NCBI GenBank assembly: GCA_910576535.1
Contig: CAJTKK010000011.1
Location: 51,612-115,611 of the forward strand
Length of the DNA: 64,000 bases
From: an uncultured Lachnospiraceae bacterium
GTDB lineage: Bacteria; Bacillota; Clostridia; Lachnospirales; Lachnospiraceae
Reading direction: 5' to 3'
Part shown: in pieces, positions 1 to 9,243 of the stretch
Layout: the number at the start of each line of letters is the position of its first letter
How positions within the stretch are numbered: the first letter of the stretch is position 1
Notes under the pieces: model-generated
What the model was told of the DNA's origin: nothing
What the model saw: the letters and a program-made list of their open reading frames with translations, nothing else
Databases searched by the model: none
Translations under genes and position numbers: made by a program

Positions 1-427
1 TGCAGGGATGATATCTGTTCTGGTAACCCACAAATGTAATGTTCTTCTTTTTCTTAAGCCATCCTTCCGCTTCTTCAAACCCGTTTAAATTGGCTGAAAC
101 CGGTTTCTCCACAAAAATATTGCACCCAGCTTTTAAAGCCTCTATCAGAATTTCCATATGCATACTGGTTGGATTGCATATAAAAACGGTATTTACCCCT
201 AAAGCAAATGCTTCTTCCAGGGAAGCTACGCAGGTAATCCCGTATTTGACATTTAACTCCTCATTGTCCATAATTTCCAGCTTATTATTTAAAACAAATT
301 GGGAGTTTCTTTTTCTATATGCAAAAATGCCAACGCTTTCCCCTTTGATGGCTTTCAGGTTACGTAAATGCCTCTGGCCCACCCCGCCTAATCCTACAAA
401 CAATACTTTTTCCACTTTATTTTTCAT
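1..427 (-). CDS. Gfo/Idh/MocA-family oxidoreductase, N-terminal part (cut by window edge)
   Basis: This is a partial gene. It starts at the ATG at 427 and runs off the left edge, so only 142 residues are visible. The N-terminus has a Rossmann dinucleotide-binding motif, GLGGVGQRH, at about residues 12-20, and an EKPVS motif near residue 110 that is typical of the Gfo/Idh/MocA family, where the Lys is catalytic. Family members oxidise or reduce sugars or sugar nucleotides with NAD(P). It begins 11 bases after the stop of the upstream TIM-barrel gene, so it is the last visible gene of the sugar block. I infer a role in making the modified sugar; the substrate cannot be read from the sequence. 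Confidence 0.85.
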   Translation of the reverse strand, partial: MKNKVEKVLFVGLGGVGQRHLRNLKAIKGESVGIFAYRKRNSQFVLNNKLEIMDNEELNVKYGITCVASLEEAFALGVNTVFICNPTSMHMEILIEALKAGCNIFVEKPVSANLNGFEEAEGWLKKKKNITFVGYQNRYHPC

Positions 428-438
428 TTCCCGTCTCT

Positions 439-1284
439 CTATAAATATTTTTTTACATACTCTTTGACGAATCCCATCTGCTCCTCTATCGTCTTTGTTT
501 CTTCTCCGTCTTCCCCTCTCGCCGCCTGCAGAATAAGGCTGTTTTTGTATCCGATTTCCTTCAGGGCTGCAAATACTTCATCGAAATCAGCGCTCCCCGT
601 TCCCAGCCTGACAGTCCCGTTCCCTTTCACGCGGTCTTTAATGTGGACATTGTAAACGTAGTCCCCCAGGTTCAGCAGCTCTTCCCTATGATCATACCCT
701 AGGCCAGAACTATTCCCGCTGTCATAATTAGCTGCAATATTGCCCCTTTCTATTTGATCCAGAAAGACACAGAATTTTTCTGGCGGGAAATCCGTTTCAA
801 GCCCTACCAATATTTTGTATTCTGCCGCTGTATCACATATCCAACGGATAAATGTAATTGCGTCAGATTCTTCTTTTTGCGTTTTTACAGAGGAACCATC
901 CACCATCGGGACCTCAATCAGGCCCGCACCGATTTCCTTCATTGCCGCAAGCACCTTTTTCATTATCGTTTTATTTTCTTCCAATACTTCCATAGAGTCG
1001 CTGGAATTATACTTATAAAACGGGCGGCGCATAAAATAATCCCAGCAGACAGAATTCACTTTTACCCCCGTGTCCTGGATAACATCCTTGATTTCCCTTA
1101 TGCCATTCACTGTCCACAGAGGATTTTTTTGATAATCATGGTAATCAAATATCCATTCAATCTCATTCACCCCTATTTCCTGGGACTTCTTAAATTCCCC
1201 CTTCCATTCCTCAAAAGGGAAAAACTGTATTCCTCTTCCACGTGATCCGGTCAGCCTCCCCTGCATAATCCCTATACTGTTCAT
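439..1284 (-). CDS. Sugar phosphate isomerase/epimerase-like TIM-barrel protein
   Basis: This 281-residue protein resembles the AP-endonuclease-2/xylose isomerase-like TIM-barrel family (sugar phosphate isomerases and epimerases, usually metal dependent). Supporting motifs are the IGIMQGRL start, a central ANYDSGNSS stretch and a late VHIKDR strand, the usual places for metal-binding residues. The frame is open to 1326, but that start would overlap the upstream SDR gene. I chose the ATG at 1284 because the barrel begins there and an AAGGAG lies about 12 bases upstream. It sits between an SDR and a Gfo/Idh/MocA gene in a tight minus-strand run, so a sugar interconversion step is likely. The substrate is unknown. 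Confidence 0.8.
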   Translation of the reverse strand: MNSIGIMQGRLTGSRGRGIQFFPFEEWKGEFKKSQEIGVNEIEWIFDYHDYQKNPLWTVNGIREIKDVIQDTGVKVNSVCWDYFMRRPFYKYNSSDSMEVLEENKTIMKKVLAAMKEIGAGLIEVPMVDGSSVKTQKEESDAITFIRWICDTAAEYKILVGLETDFPPEKFCVFLDQIERGNIAANYDSGNSSGLGYDHREELLNLGDYVYNVHIKDRVKGNGTVRLGTGSADFDEVFAALKEIGYKNSLILQAARGEDGEETKTIEEQMGFVKEYVKKYL

Positions 1285-1316
1285 ATCTATGTTACCACTC
1301 CTTTTCATAGCTTGTC

Positions 1317-2147
1317 TTACCAGCAAGTTCTTCCTCCGTCGACAATCACCGTCGATCCTGTCATATATGAACTTGCCTCGGAAATTAAGTATAAAACGGT
1401 TGCTTTATACTCATCCTTATCCGCCATTCTTCCCATCGGGATCAAATTCGTCAATTTTTCTAAAAATTGCCGGTCTTGACCATTATAAACCCCGCCAGGG
1501 CAAACTGCATTCACCCGTATTCCTTTATCGGCCCAATAAGTGGCTAAATATTTTGTTAAGCCTATTAAACCATGTTTAATTACAGAATAAGTAACCGGCT
1601 TAATCATTTGTTCCTTTTCTTCTAAATTGTCTTTCCTATATATCCTCTGATCCGGTGCAATAATCCCTAAGTCAGAAGAAATATTTAATATAACGCCAGA
1701 TTGCTGCTCTTCCATTAGGGTACCAAATACTTGAGTACACATAAAAGCTCCTGTAAGACCTACAAGAATATCTGCATTCCATATTTCTAAAGGAAAGTTA
1801 TCAAAACGGATATTCCCGAAATTATCCCCTTTATCTTCCACCTTTGGATTATTCGCCGCATTATTTATCAATATATCAATATGCCCATATTTCTCTAATA
1901 AATCATCCCTGATCCTTTCCAGGGCTTTCCTATGCGTGATGTCTGCCTGATAAACACAAATTTCCGCATCTGGATATTCCATTTCCAAATTATGCAATGC
2001 CCTTTCCAAGGCTTCCTGACTGATATCCAGTAAAACAGGTATTCCTTCGCCTTCTATCACGGCTTCGGCATGTTTCTGCCCTAATAACCCGGCCCCTCCT
2101 GTGATCACACATACTTTTTTTAGGATCTTAAACTTATCCAAAACCAT
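1317..2147 (-). CDS. Short-chain dehydrogenase/reductase (PtmA-like)
   Basis: This 276-residue classical SDR has the TGGAGLLG cofactor loop at about residues 16-23, an NNAANNP motif, and the catalytic pair as YSVIKHG. The C-terminal part has VNAVCPGG and VDGGRT, as in most SDRs. I chose the ATG at 2147, not 2177, because GGAGG stands five bases before it. Proteins of this type (PtmA) occur in flagellin glycosylation loci of Campylobacter and clostridia, next to NeuB-like synthases. Here the neighbours are a NeuB-like synthase, a phosphatase-isomerase fusion and two other sugar enzymes. A keto-sugar reduction or oxidation is a reasonable inference. Confidence 0.85.
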   Translation of the reverse strand: MVLDKFKILKKVCVITGGAGLLGQKHAEAVIEGEGIPVLLDISQEALERALHNLEMEYPDAEICVYQADITHRKALERIRDDLLEKYGHIDILINNAANNPKVEDKGDNFGNIRFDNFPLEIWNADILVGLTGAFMCTQVFGTLMEEQQSGVILNISSDLGIIAPDQRIYRKDNLEEKEQMIKPVTYSVIKHGLIGLTKYLATYWADKGIRVNAVCPGGVYNGQDRQFLEKLTNLIPMGRMADKDEYKATVLYLISEASSYMTGSTVIVDGGRTCW

Positions 2148-2224
2148 TTTGTCCTCCAAACCATTATTACTTTGCAAGATACTCTTTCTTACTATTCATA
2201 TTACCCATACTTACATTTGAGTTC

Positions 2225-3301
2225 TTACATTTCATCTTTTTCCTTTTTATTTTTTGCAAACATACGGTGTTCTACGTATTCTGCAATTACATGCCCTATA
2301 AAAATATGTGCTTCCTGAATTCTCGGTGTAACTAAGGATGGCACTTTAATAATGTATTCTGCCTCATCATCCAATTTCGGATTTTCAAACCCGCCCATCA
2401 GCAATACCGGTATTATATCATTCTCCCTCGCATACCGCAATGCTTCCAGCACATTCTTTGATGCACCGCTGGTCGTAATTCCGATTATCATATCCCCTGC
2501 CTGGGCTTTTGCCTCTAACTGTCTGGCAAATATTCTTTCAAAACTATAATCATTTCCTACCGCCGTTAGTGTGGATGTATTGACTGAAAGAGCTTCCGCA
2601 TTCAATCCTGGACGCTCCTTATAAAAGCGGCTGATAAATTCGGTAGCTATATGCTGCGCATCCGCAGCGCTGCCGCCATTTCCGCATAAATACACAGCTC
2701 CCTTGGCCTTAAAAATCTCTATGATCCTATCCCCGATTTTCATAACTGTGTTCATCAGAGTTTGGTCTGAAGCCAACTTTTTGAAAATATTTGTATGCTC
2801 TTCCAGCCTCCGGTAAAAGTAGTTGTGGGAACATTCCTCATCATTATATTTTTCTAAAACGGAGATCAATTCCCAGATACAGCCTTTGCCGCCATCATTC
2901 TGCAAAATGATATCCGCCGCATTCTTTGCTTTATCAATGGCATTGGCTGGGCATACGCCCAGGCCTGCATAGGACAATGGCTCTATATCATACTTCCCGT
3001 CACCGATATAGCATATATTCTCCTTACTAATGCCGGCTCTCCTTTCCATTTGCTGTATCGTTTCACTTTTCGTCTTATTTCCGCGATAAAAGTACTTCCA
3101 AGGAAACCTTTTTTCAAAATAATTGACGATTTCTGTATCTTCCCCTGTAATAGCCGCAAGCTGATATCCTCTCCGGTGCAACTCGAAAATGGCGTCAATA
3201 TCCTTGAGATTTATTTGTTTCTGTTCATTGCCGTTAGAATCAATAATAACGGATCCATCTGTAATTACACCGTCAATATCAAATACAATCAGTTCAATCA
3301 T
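2225..3301 (-). CDS. Fusion: KdsC/NeuAc-9-P phosphatase-like HAD domain + GmhA-like SIS domain
   Basis: This 358-residue protein joins two enzymes. Residues 1-155 are a small HAD phosphatase of the KdsC type: the nucleophile motif FDIDGVITDG at 7-16, a TGED region near 53, and GDGKYD near 98, with the cap-less size expected of KDO-8-P or nonulosonate-9-P phosphatases. Residues 165-350 are a SIS domain like GmhA (sedoheptulose-7-phosphate isomerase): CGNGGSAADAQH, a TTSGAS phosphate loop, and a C-terminal EAHIFIGH helix. It is four bases from the NeuB-like gene. The HAD part could dephosphorylate the condensation product; the SIS part could make a heptose phosphate or another aldose/ketose phosphate. 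The fusion itself is clear; the substrates are inferred. Confidence 0.9.
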   Translation of the reverse strand: MIELIVFDIDGVITDGSVIIDSNGNEQKQINLKDIDAIFELHRRGYQLAAITGEDTEIVNYFEKRFPWKYFYRGNKTKSETIQQMERRAGISKENICYIGDGKYDIEPLSYAGLGVCPANAIDKAKNAADIILQNDGGKGCIWELISVLEKYNDEECSHNYFYRRLEEHTNIFKKLASDQTLMNTVMKIGDRIIEIFKAKGAVYLCGNGGSAADAQHIATEFISRFYKERPGLNAEALSVNTSTLTAVGNDYSFERIFARQLEAKAQAGDMIIGITTSGASKNVLEALRYARENDIIPVLLMGGFENPKLDDEAEYIIKVPSLVTPRIQEAHIFIGHVIAEYVEHRMFAKNKKEKDEM

Positions 3302-3305
3302 CCTT

Positions 3306-4130
3306 TTATCCTCTAAGCTTTTTCTTTACTTCTTCCTCAGCCTCAGTCAATATTTTCTCGCCCGTTCCCATAATTTTCTCTGTCTCTCTGATATCCTTTA
3401 CCAGCTTACACAGTTCATATGGCTCTATGGATGCTTTTTGATCGGAACCGTACATTGTTCTATCCATGGTGATATGCCTTTCGATGGAAGACGCCCCTGC
3501 CGCCACAGCGCAAGTGCTGACTAAAGTGCCTTCCTCATGGCCGCTGTATCCCACCTTGCACTTATAAATATCCGCAAGAACTTTTATTACTTTCAGATTT
3601 GCATCTTCCGTAGGCATGGGATAAGTACTGTTGCAATGCATCAATTCATATGCGCAATGATGCTTCTCAAAAATCTCTACCGCATGCTCTATTTCTTCGA
3701 GCGTACTCATCCCTGTTGCAATAAATGTATATTTTCCTTCCTGCGCCACCTCTTCCAGCAATTCATCATTTGTCAGCATGGCAGAGGCAATTTTATTATA
3801 TTTACAGTCGTACTGCTGCAAAAACTTCTGGGAATCTATATCCCATGCCGATGCATACCATTCAATCCCTTTCCCGCGGCAATATGTATCAATTTCATCA
3901 TATTCTTTCTTGCCAAATTCCAGACCTTCCTTTTGGGCGCGCTGGGTTTCTCCCCACGGGCTTTTCCTTGGCTCTGCCAGATATTCCTTTGTATACACCT
4001 TATCTACAGTGCGTTTCTGAAATTTTACGGCATCGCAGCCTGCTATCACTGCCGTATCTATCAGCTTTTTTGCCAGTTCTATATCGCCATTATGGTTAAT
4101 TCCAATTTCCGCTATAATAAATGTGTACAT
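3306..4130 (-). CDS. NeuB-like sialic/nonulosonic acid synthase lacking the SAF domain
   Basis: This is a PEP-dependent condensing enzyme of the NeuB family. It has IAEIGINHNGD at the N-terminus, a KFQKRTVD strand, a GYSGHEEGT segment, and an ERHITMDRTMYGSDQ motif near the end of the barrel. The protein is 274 residues; characterised NeuB proteins are about 340-350 and end in an antifreeze-like (SAF) domain that caps the partner active site. Here the stop follows GTGEKILTEAEEEVKKKLRG, just where the SAF linker would begin. I chose the ATG at 4130 (GGGAGA upstream) over 4166. With the HAD-SIS fusion next door it probably makes a 3-deoxy-nonulosonate or related acid. No CMP-transferase of NeuA type is visible in the window. 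Confidence 0.9.
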   Translation of the reverse strand: MYTFIIAEIGINHNGDIELAKKLIDTAVIAGCDAVKFQKRTVDKVYTKEYLAEPRKSPWGETQRAQKEGLEFGKKEYDEIDTYCRGKGIEWYASAWDIDSQKFLQQYDCKYNKIASAMLTNDELLEEVAQEGKYTFIATGMSTLEEIEHAVEIFEKHHCAYELMHCNSTYPMPTEDANLKVIKVLADIYKCKVGYSGHEEGTLVSTCAVAAGASSIERHITMDRTMYGSDQKASIEPYELCKLVKDIRETEKIMGTGEKILTEAEEEVKKKLRG

Positions 4131-4168
4131 ATTTTCTCCCTTATCTGTCTTAAAAATATAGTCCAAAT

Positions 4169-4645
4169 TTATACTTCATGAATAACATCCTCTAATGAAA
4201 TGACCGGACAGCTTACTTTATCTGCCAATTTTTCTTCAATTTCAGCAAAAAAAGTAATTGCAGTAACAACAATTGCATCTACTTCATCAAAATCATCATC
4301 CACGCTGAAAACTTCCAGATCCGCATAAATGTCCTCCGCCCTTTGATCAATGCCGTAAGCCACCTGAATATCCGTATCTTTTAATTCTTCCAGCAACGTC
4401 TCCCCTACATAAGACATGCCATAAATTGCAATTTTCTTATATCCCTCCTTCTCAAAATATGAAGAAAGATTTTTTCCTTCCTGCTTTACCCTAACCCATT
4501 TATTCATCATCTGAAATAAATCAATACACTTATTGGCATATGCTTTTGCCTCATCTCTTTTGTCCGCTGACAACTTTCCTGCTGCCGCTGCCCCGGCTGC
4601 CGCCCCTGTTAATACCGATAATACTGAAATAATACTCTTTTTCAT
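4169..4645 (-). CDS. Membrane-anchored small protein with a Rossmann-like domain, unknown function
   Basis: I do not recognise a named family. The 158-residue protein begins with a short hydrophobic Ala/Gly-rich segment (about residues 3-24), which could be a membrane anchor. A C-terminal alpha/beta part follows, starting with IAIYGMSYVGETLLEEL (about residues 70-86), a nucleotide- or sugar-nucleotide-binding-like pattern, then alternating acidic strands. The ATG at 4645 has AAGGAG nine bases upstream; the frame also has a TTG six bases earlier. It lies between a glycosyltransferase and the NeuB-like synthase, so a part in glycan assembly is likely by context only. Confidence 0.6.
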   Translation of the reverse strand: MKKSIISVLSVLTGAAAGAAAAGKLSADKRDEAKAYANKCIDLFQMMNKWVRVKQEGKNLSSYFEKEGYKKIAIYGMSYVGETLLEELKDTDIQVAYGIDQRAEDIYADLEVFSVDDDFDEVDAIVVTAITFFAEIEEKLADKVSCPVISLEDVIHEV

Positions 4646-4709
4646 AAACAATCTCCTTTGCTATTTTTTCCGGTATACCTTTTTCTATTGATTATAAGCC
4701 TAATAAAAA

Positions 4710-5792
4710 TCACTTTTTATTTTTAGCATGATCAATCATAGAATCAAAAAATTTTTTAGACACTTTTTTATAATCATATCTTTTTCTATAAATACGTTTT
4801 ATGTTTTTCACATATGAATCATAATCAGCCGTTATGGTTCTGACCGCATCCTCCAATTCCCTCGCATCCTTTATCACCACACCTAGCTTATATTTTCTAA
4901 CTTCTTCCGCCAGCCCTGGCGCTTCATTTACAATTACCGGCTGCCCTATGCTCAAATGTTTAAAAAGTTTTCCTGAAGAAAGACCCACATAATAAATGTT
5001 ATCGTCTTCATCAGAGTACCAGACAAGCGCGATATCATATGCACTGATAAATTTCGTATATTCTTCGTCTGAAAGTTTTTGTGTAATTACTTTTATATTA
5101 GGATTGTTCTTAAACCGCCCTTTCGTATGATCCCATCCTGCTATTGTAATCTCAACATTTTTAATTTCCTCAGCATATTCCATGAATGAGCCTAACATCC
5201 TGGCTCTTACCCCTCCTGAATAAATCAGCCCGCTTTTATGAGGTACATCACATCTGCGCTCATCGCTATAATATGAGTTGGGAATTAACCATGTCACAGG
5301 ATGCGTAATCCAATACTTTTTTAATATTTTTTTTCTGAGTTCATCCTGAATAACTATGGAACGGCATTTATGCACATATAAAATTTCTTTTAATTTGTTC
5401 TGAAGATAATCTATTTTATATTCAGCTTTACTAAAAAAACTTTCCCCTTCCCTTTTTTTTATATACACATTAATTTCTAAGTTATAATAATAAAAATCTG
5501 TGTTCTTCATTAGGTATGGCAAGGGGAAACAAATCCTGGTATCCTCCTCTGTATTGCAAACAACAATATCCGGATTTATTTTTCTTATCATCTCCCTGAT
5601 AGAAGAATAAGACATTTCCCGGGTATTCACAATTTTTTTAACCTTTTTTTTCAGATTTGCATCTGTAACATGCCCCGGATAGAAGAAAATCACCTCGCTT
5701 CCTCTTTGCCTTAGCTCATCTACCATCTGATCTCTTGCCGGCGAATATCCGACATAACTTCCCTGTTGACACATCATTACAGTCATCAACAT
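4710..5792 (-). CDS. GT-B fold glycosyltransferase (GT4-like)
   Basis: This 360-residue protein has the layout of a GT-B glycosyltransferase. The N-terminal half has Rossmann-like strands with a Gly-Ser-Tyr loop near the start. A YSGGVRARM motif near residue 200 opens the C-terminal half. The segment YYVGLSSGKLFKHLSIGQPVIVNEAPG at about 275-301 matches the donor-binding region of GT4-type enzymes (Ser-Gly-Lys-Leu-Phe plus the Gly-x-Pro-Val-Ile pattern). No signal peptide or clear membrane segment was seen, so it is probably cytoplasmic. A GGAGG stands about six bases before the ATG. The sugar donor and acceptor are unknown; by position it acts in the glycan cluster. Confidence 0.75.
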   Translation of the reverse strand: MLMTVMMCQQGSYVGYSPARDQMVDELRQRGSEVIFFYPGHVTDANLKKKVKKIVNTREMSYSSIREMIRKINPDIVVCNTEEDTRICFPLPYLMKNTDFYYYNLEINVYIKKREGESFFSKAEYKIDYLQNKLKEILYVHKCRSIVIQDELRKKILKKYWITHPVTWLIPNSYYSDERRCDVPHKSGLIYSGGVRARMLGSFMEYAEEIKNVEITIAGWDHTKGRFKNNPNIKVITQKLSDEEYTKFISAYDIALVWYSDEDDNIYYVGLSSGKLFKHLSIGQPVIVNEAPGLAEEVRKYKLGVVIKDARELEDAVRTITADYDSYVKNIKRIYRKRYDYKKVSKKFFDSMIDHAKNKK

Positions 5793-5846
5793 AATATTCC
5801 TCCATATTCTATCTGCTTTTTGTCCATGCCCTATTTAACCAAGTCC

Positions 5847-7370
5847 TCAACTATCCCTTTTCAGCCATTCATACACATTTTCCCCTACCGTCCCTTCCAG
5901 GTTGTCAAAAGCCCTATGCACGTCTTTTATCCTTTCCTCATATAACGGATCCCTTTCATCCAGAACCATTTGGATGAACTCAAAAAGCTTATTTTCCTCT
6001 CCCCGTCTTTCCTTATAATAATTATGCCTATAATCCACTGGGGAATTTTTACAATTCTCTTCGTCTAACGGATACTCAAAGATACAAACCGGTTTCCCTG
6101 AAATCATGTATTCGGCAATCATTGTGCTATAGGTAGTAATCAGTGCATCAGATAAATGAAATGAAGTAGCATATTCCCCATTTTCATCCAGCACCCCGTT
6201 CTCCGATTCCGCTATCCGCTGTTCCCACTTTTCTATAAATTCCAACGATGAATATAAGTTCCTGCTTTTTAACATGGCTTTGAGCAGTGGATGAGGCCTC
6301 CAGATCAAACCGCATCCTTCCTTGTTTAATAAATGGTTAAAAATATCTTCATGATGCCATTGGGCAAAATCAACATTATCCGGACGCTGCTGCTTGGCAT
6401 CAAAGCCCATAACGAAATAGGATAAATGAGTATTCAGCAGAAAAACCTTTCTGCCTCCAAGCTTCTGTTCCCAGCCTTTTGGATAAGCTTTCGGCATTTT
6501 CATCCCCTCCACAATCGCATCCACTTTCGGGGAACCCAGCGCCAGCAGTCTTTTTTCGTCTATCTTATGATCCATATAAATCTGTTTTACCCGTTCCGAC
6601 TGTACCAGGACTTTGTCCGCCATCTGCGCCCCGTTCGTCAGGCACAAAAAGCTTCCCTCTTCCGGGGAATAATACCCTAACAGGCAGTATGGACTGTAAA
6701 CCAGCCGCTTTGTATACATCTTAAGCCGGTAGGAATAATATTCCTTTGGCACCCGGGTCACGCTGTTTCCTCCGTCATACGGATTATGGATAAAAACTAT
6801 GTCCGGCCGTTCCTGTTCAATTGCATACTGGTTATAATGCACAATAGGAACTTCAGGCGGGAATAAGGATGCTTCATAATGGAATTCATCTTCCTTCCCA
6901 TTGCTGTCCAACGTATGATATGGAATGACCACTACCTTTGCCTCACATTCCACATCTTTTTGCGCCGCCCGCCAAATGCTGTCAAGGCTTGCCCACATAG
7001 AAGCCTTATATGGGAAAAAAACAGCTTTTAATGTTTTAATATTATTTTTGACCCGCCGGCGGGCATCTATGATATACTGATTTAGTTTTTCCCTTACCGC
7101 TGCACTATTTAGCTGTTCCTGATTTACTAATGCGGTATTTATGCAAAAAAGCTGTTCGCAATATTCTTCCAGGACACGGATAATTTCTCCCTGGTTCTTC
7201 TCAAACTGTTCAATGCGGTTCCCTGCCGAAATCGCGCTTTCCTGGCAATCCGCCAATATACCTCTTACTTTTTCATACTCCTCATTCTCTATCCGCAAGC
7301 CGATATCATCATGAGCCTCCTGCAGCGTTGCCAGCAACTGAAGTATTTGATTTTTCACTTCCTTTTCCAT
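5847..7370 (-). CDS. CDP-glycerol glycerophosphotransferase-like / glycan-processing protein
   Basis: This 507-residue protein has an N-terminal helical region (about residues 1-110, probably coiled coil) and a C-terminal GT-B-like part. In that part WRPHPL near 350 and SDALITTYSTMIAEYMISGKPV at about 425-446 resemble the conserved segments of CDP-glycerol:polyglycerol-phosphate transferases. The frame extends upstream to 7448; I chose the ATG at 7370 because GGGAGG lies eight bases before it. It follows the AMP-ligase gene after about 165 bases without a gene. It may transfer a glycerol-phosphate or a sugar to the glycan; the family match is from motif patterns, so the exact reaction is uncertain. 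Confidence 0.6.
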   Translation of the reverse strand: MEKEVKNQILQLLATLQEAHDDIGLRIENEEYEKVRGILADCQESAISAGNRIEQFEKNQGEIIRVLEEYCEQLFCINTALVNQEQLNSAAVREKLNQYIIDARRRVKNNIKTLKAVFFPYKASMWASLDSIWRAAQKDVECEAKVVVIPYHTLDSNGKEDEFHYEASLFPPEVPIVHYNQYAIEQERPDIVFIHNPYDGGNSVTRVPKEYYSYRLKMYTKRLVYSPYCLLGYYSPEEGSFLCLTNGAQMADKVLVQSERVKQIYMDHKIDEKRLLALGSPKVDAIVEGMKMPKAYPKGWEQKLGGRKVFLLNTHLSYFVMGFDAKQQRPDNVDFAQWHHEDIFNHLLNKEGCGLIWRPHPLLKAMLKSRNLYSSLEFIEKWEQRIAESENGVLDENGEYATSFHLSDALITTYSTMIAEYMISGKPVCIFEYPLDEENCKNSPVDYRHNYYKERRGEENKLFEFIQMVLDERDPLYEERIKDVHRAFDNLEGTVGENVYEWLKRDS

Positions 7371-7535
7371 ATCTTTTTCCTCCCAAGTCCTGACATGCCT
7401 CTTCAGTGGAAATTTCTTCCATTTTATGCCCATTTCCCCCTCTTCCAATCCCGCTTCTGATTTTCAAAGTTACCAGCAGCCCGCAAATGAATGCAGAGGC
7501 AAAAATCCACAGATTGCAGAAAAGTATGGTTATTC

Positions 7536-8927
7536 TTATGATAAACTGCTATATAATATTTTTCCAGCCTCATTTCTTGGAAGTTTTTCTATATAATGAA
7601 CCCGGAATACATTGGAATTCAATTTTGTCTTATTCGCAATATACCGTTTTATATGATCCAGTTCCTGCTCTGTTGTCACATAAATGTCCATCCATTCATC
7701 GTTGCCTACGCAAGCGCACTCTATATCAAATGCTGCTTTCATGATGTTTTCACATTCATCCAGTCCAATCCGGTAGCCGCAAAGCTTTAAAAAACGTTTT
7801 TTTCTGCCAATGATATAAAAGAAACCGTCCTCATCTTTTTTTACCATATCGCCGGTATATAAGGTCCCATGCCTTTCATCCCCCAAAATCAAGTCTTCTC
7901 CTGTCTTAGCATATCCTAATGTCACATTTGGCCCTTGATATACCATCTCGCCGGCTATCCCCGGCTCCGTAATTTCTTTTCCTTCCTCGTCCACCAGGTA
8001 CAGATGCCCGTTCGGAATCGCTTTTCCAATGCTTCCACATTTTTCCAGCGCATACTCCGCCGGCAGATATGCCATTCTGGCGCTCCCTTCCGTCTGGCCG
8101 TAAGTAACAATAAATTTCCTTCCCGTCTGCTTGGCATATTCAGCAAACTCTTTATGTAATTCCTCGCTTAACTTGCCGCCCCCCTGGGAAAAGGTCCTGA
8201 GATGGGGAAGATCCATCCTGAAAACGCGCAACTTCTTTAAAATCTCATAACCATAAGGCACATTCGTAAAACTAGTGGCTTTTTCTTCTTTTAAAAACTC
8301 CCAATACTTTGCCTCTAAAATGCTCCTTGCTGTCAGCAGGGCTGTCGCCCCGGAATATAAATGGCTGTTTAAAACAGATAGCCCATAGGTGTAGTGAACC
8401 GGAAGATCCACTAGCGGCCTTTCCTGATCATCCAATTCAAAAAAAGCAGATATGTTCCTTGCCTGCGCTTCCAGATTTTCATAGGAGTGCCGGACAAGCT
8501 TAGGGCTTCCCGTTGAGCCGGAAGTCGTTAGCAGGAGGGAAAGATCTTCATAGAGCGGATATCCCTGTAAACCTGTTCCCACCAGCCTATACCCGTATGC
8601 GTCCAGATGGGATTCCTCATCCTCTCCCACCATATTTTCCGGTTTCCAGATATATTCCGGCCTATAGATTCGGATCAATTCTTCCAAAAGTTCCTTGTCC
8701 ATAGAAGCGCCCAGCATCAGCGGCACAACCCGGTTGATCATCGCCCCCAGATACCCCATAGCCGCCCCTGCGCAGTTACTGCTCAATATGAACAACAAAG
8801 TTCTTTTGGGGATTGCCAAGCGGAACTGTTCGCCAAAATCTATAATTCCCCCATAAGAAACCTGGTTTCCTTCACTGTCAATCAATGCTATGCTATCCCG
8901 TTTTTTTCTATCCAAATCCAGAAACAT
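7536..8927 (-). CDS. AMP-forming acyl/aryl-acid ligase (ANL superfamily)
   Basis: This 463-residue adenylate-forming enzyme has the P-loop LLTTSGSTGSPKL near residue 132, the TYGQTEGSARM motif near 275, the YTGDMV hinge region near 352, and a C-terminal NEAGKILYSS where the catalytic Lys sits. It is somewhat shorter than most acyl-CoA synthetases. Family members activate a carboxylic acid as an AMP ester and pass it to CoA or a carrier protein. The next gene upstream is a carrier protein, so I infer transfer to that carrier's pantetheine arm. AAGGAG precedes the ATG. The acid substrate is not predictable by eye. Confidence 0.85.
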   Translation of the reverse strand: MFLDLDRKKRDSIALIDSEGNQVSYGGIIDFGEQFRLAIPKRTLLFILSSNCAGAAMGYLGAMINRVVPLMLGASMDKELLEELIRIYRPEYIWKPENMVGEDEESHLDAYGYRLVGTGLQGYPLYEDLSLLLTTSGSTGSPKLVRHSYENLEAQARNISAFFELDDQERPLVDLPVHYTYGLSVLNSHLYSGATALLTARSILEAKYWEFLKEEKATSFTNVPYGYEILKKLRVFRMDLPHLRTFSQGGGKLSEELHKEFAEYAKQTGRKFIVTYGQTEGSARMAYLPAEYALEKCGSIGKAIPNGHLYLVDEEGKEITEPGIAGEMVYQGPNVTLGYAKTGEDLILGDERHGTLYTGDMVKKDEDGFFYIIGRKKRFLKLCGYRIGLDECENIMKAAFDIECACVGNDEWMDIYVTTEQELDHIKRYIANKTKLNSNVFRVHYIEKLPRNEAGKILYSSLS

Positions 8928-8988
8928 CGTTCTTCACTCCTTGAACTCAATGTCAAACAAACTCCTTGATGTTGTGTCATATCCCCCG

Positions 8989-9231
8989 CTAAAATATCTC
9001 TATTCCATACTTTCCCAATATCTCAATCCCATGAAGGTAAGAATCAAATGTCAGGATATCCGCTGTCTCAAATATAATCTCAAAATCATCCTCCAAAGCA
9101 GCAATCAAATCCAAATGCCCGACAGAATCCCAGTCTTCCGTTTCATTCATTTTAATCTTTTCTCCGTCAAACCCCTTTTCCAAAGAAAACTGCTCACAAA
9201 ATATCCGGTTATATCTTTCCAAATTGCTCAT
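8989..9231 (-). CDS. Acyl carrier protein (carrier 1)
   Basis: This 80-residue acidic protein fits the four-helix acyl/peptidyl carrier fold, with WDSVGHLDL at about residues 34-42. The Ser of the DSV motif is the expected phosphopantetheine site, and the following helix (LIAALEDDFEI) is typical. It lies between a GNAT gene (12 bases) and the AMP-ligase gene. I infer that it carries the acid activated by that ligase. It is the most divergent of the four carriers in this window. Confidence 0.85.
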   Translation of the reverse strand: MSNLERYNRIFCEQFSLEKGFDGEKIKMNETEDWDSVGHLDLIAALEDDFEIIFETADILTFDSYLHGIEILGKYGIEIF

Positions 9232-9243
9232 TTATCTTTCTCC

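Noticed and set aside
3537..4181. Long plus-strand frame of 214 codons opposite the NeuB-like gene
   Set aside because: It is the antisense shadow of a well-supported gene; composition is Phe/Cys/His-rich and no ribosome site or family pattern was seen.
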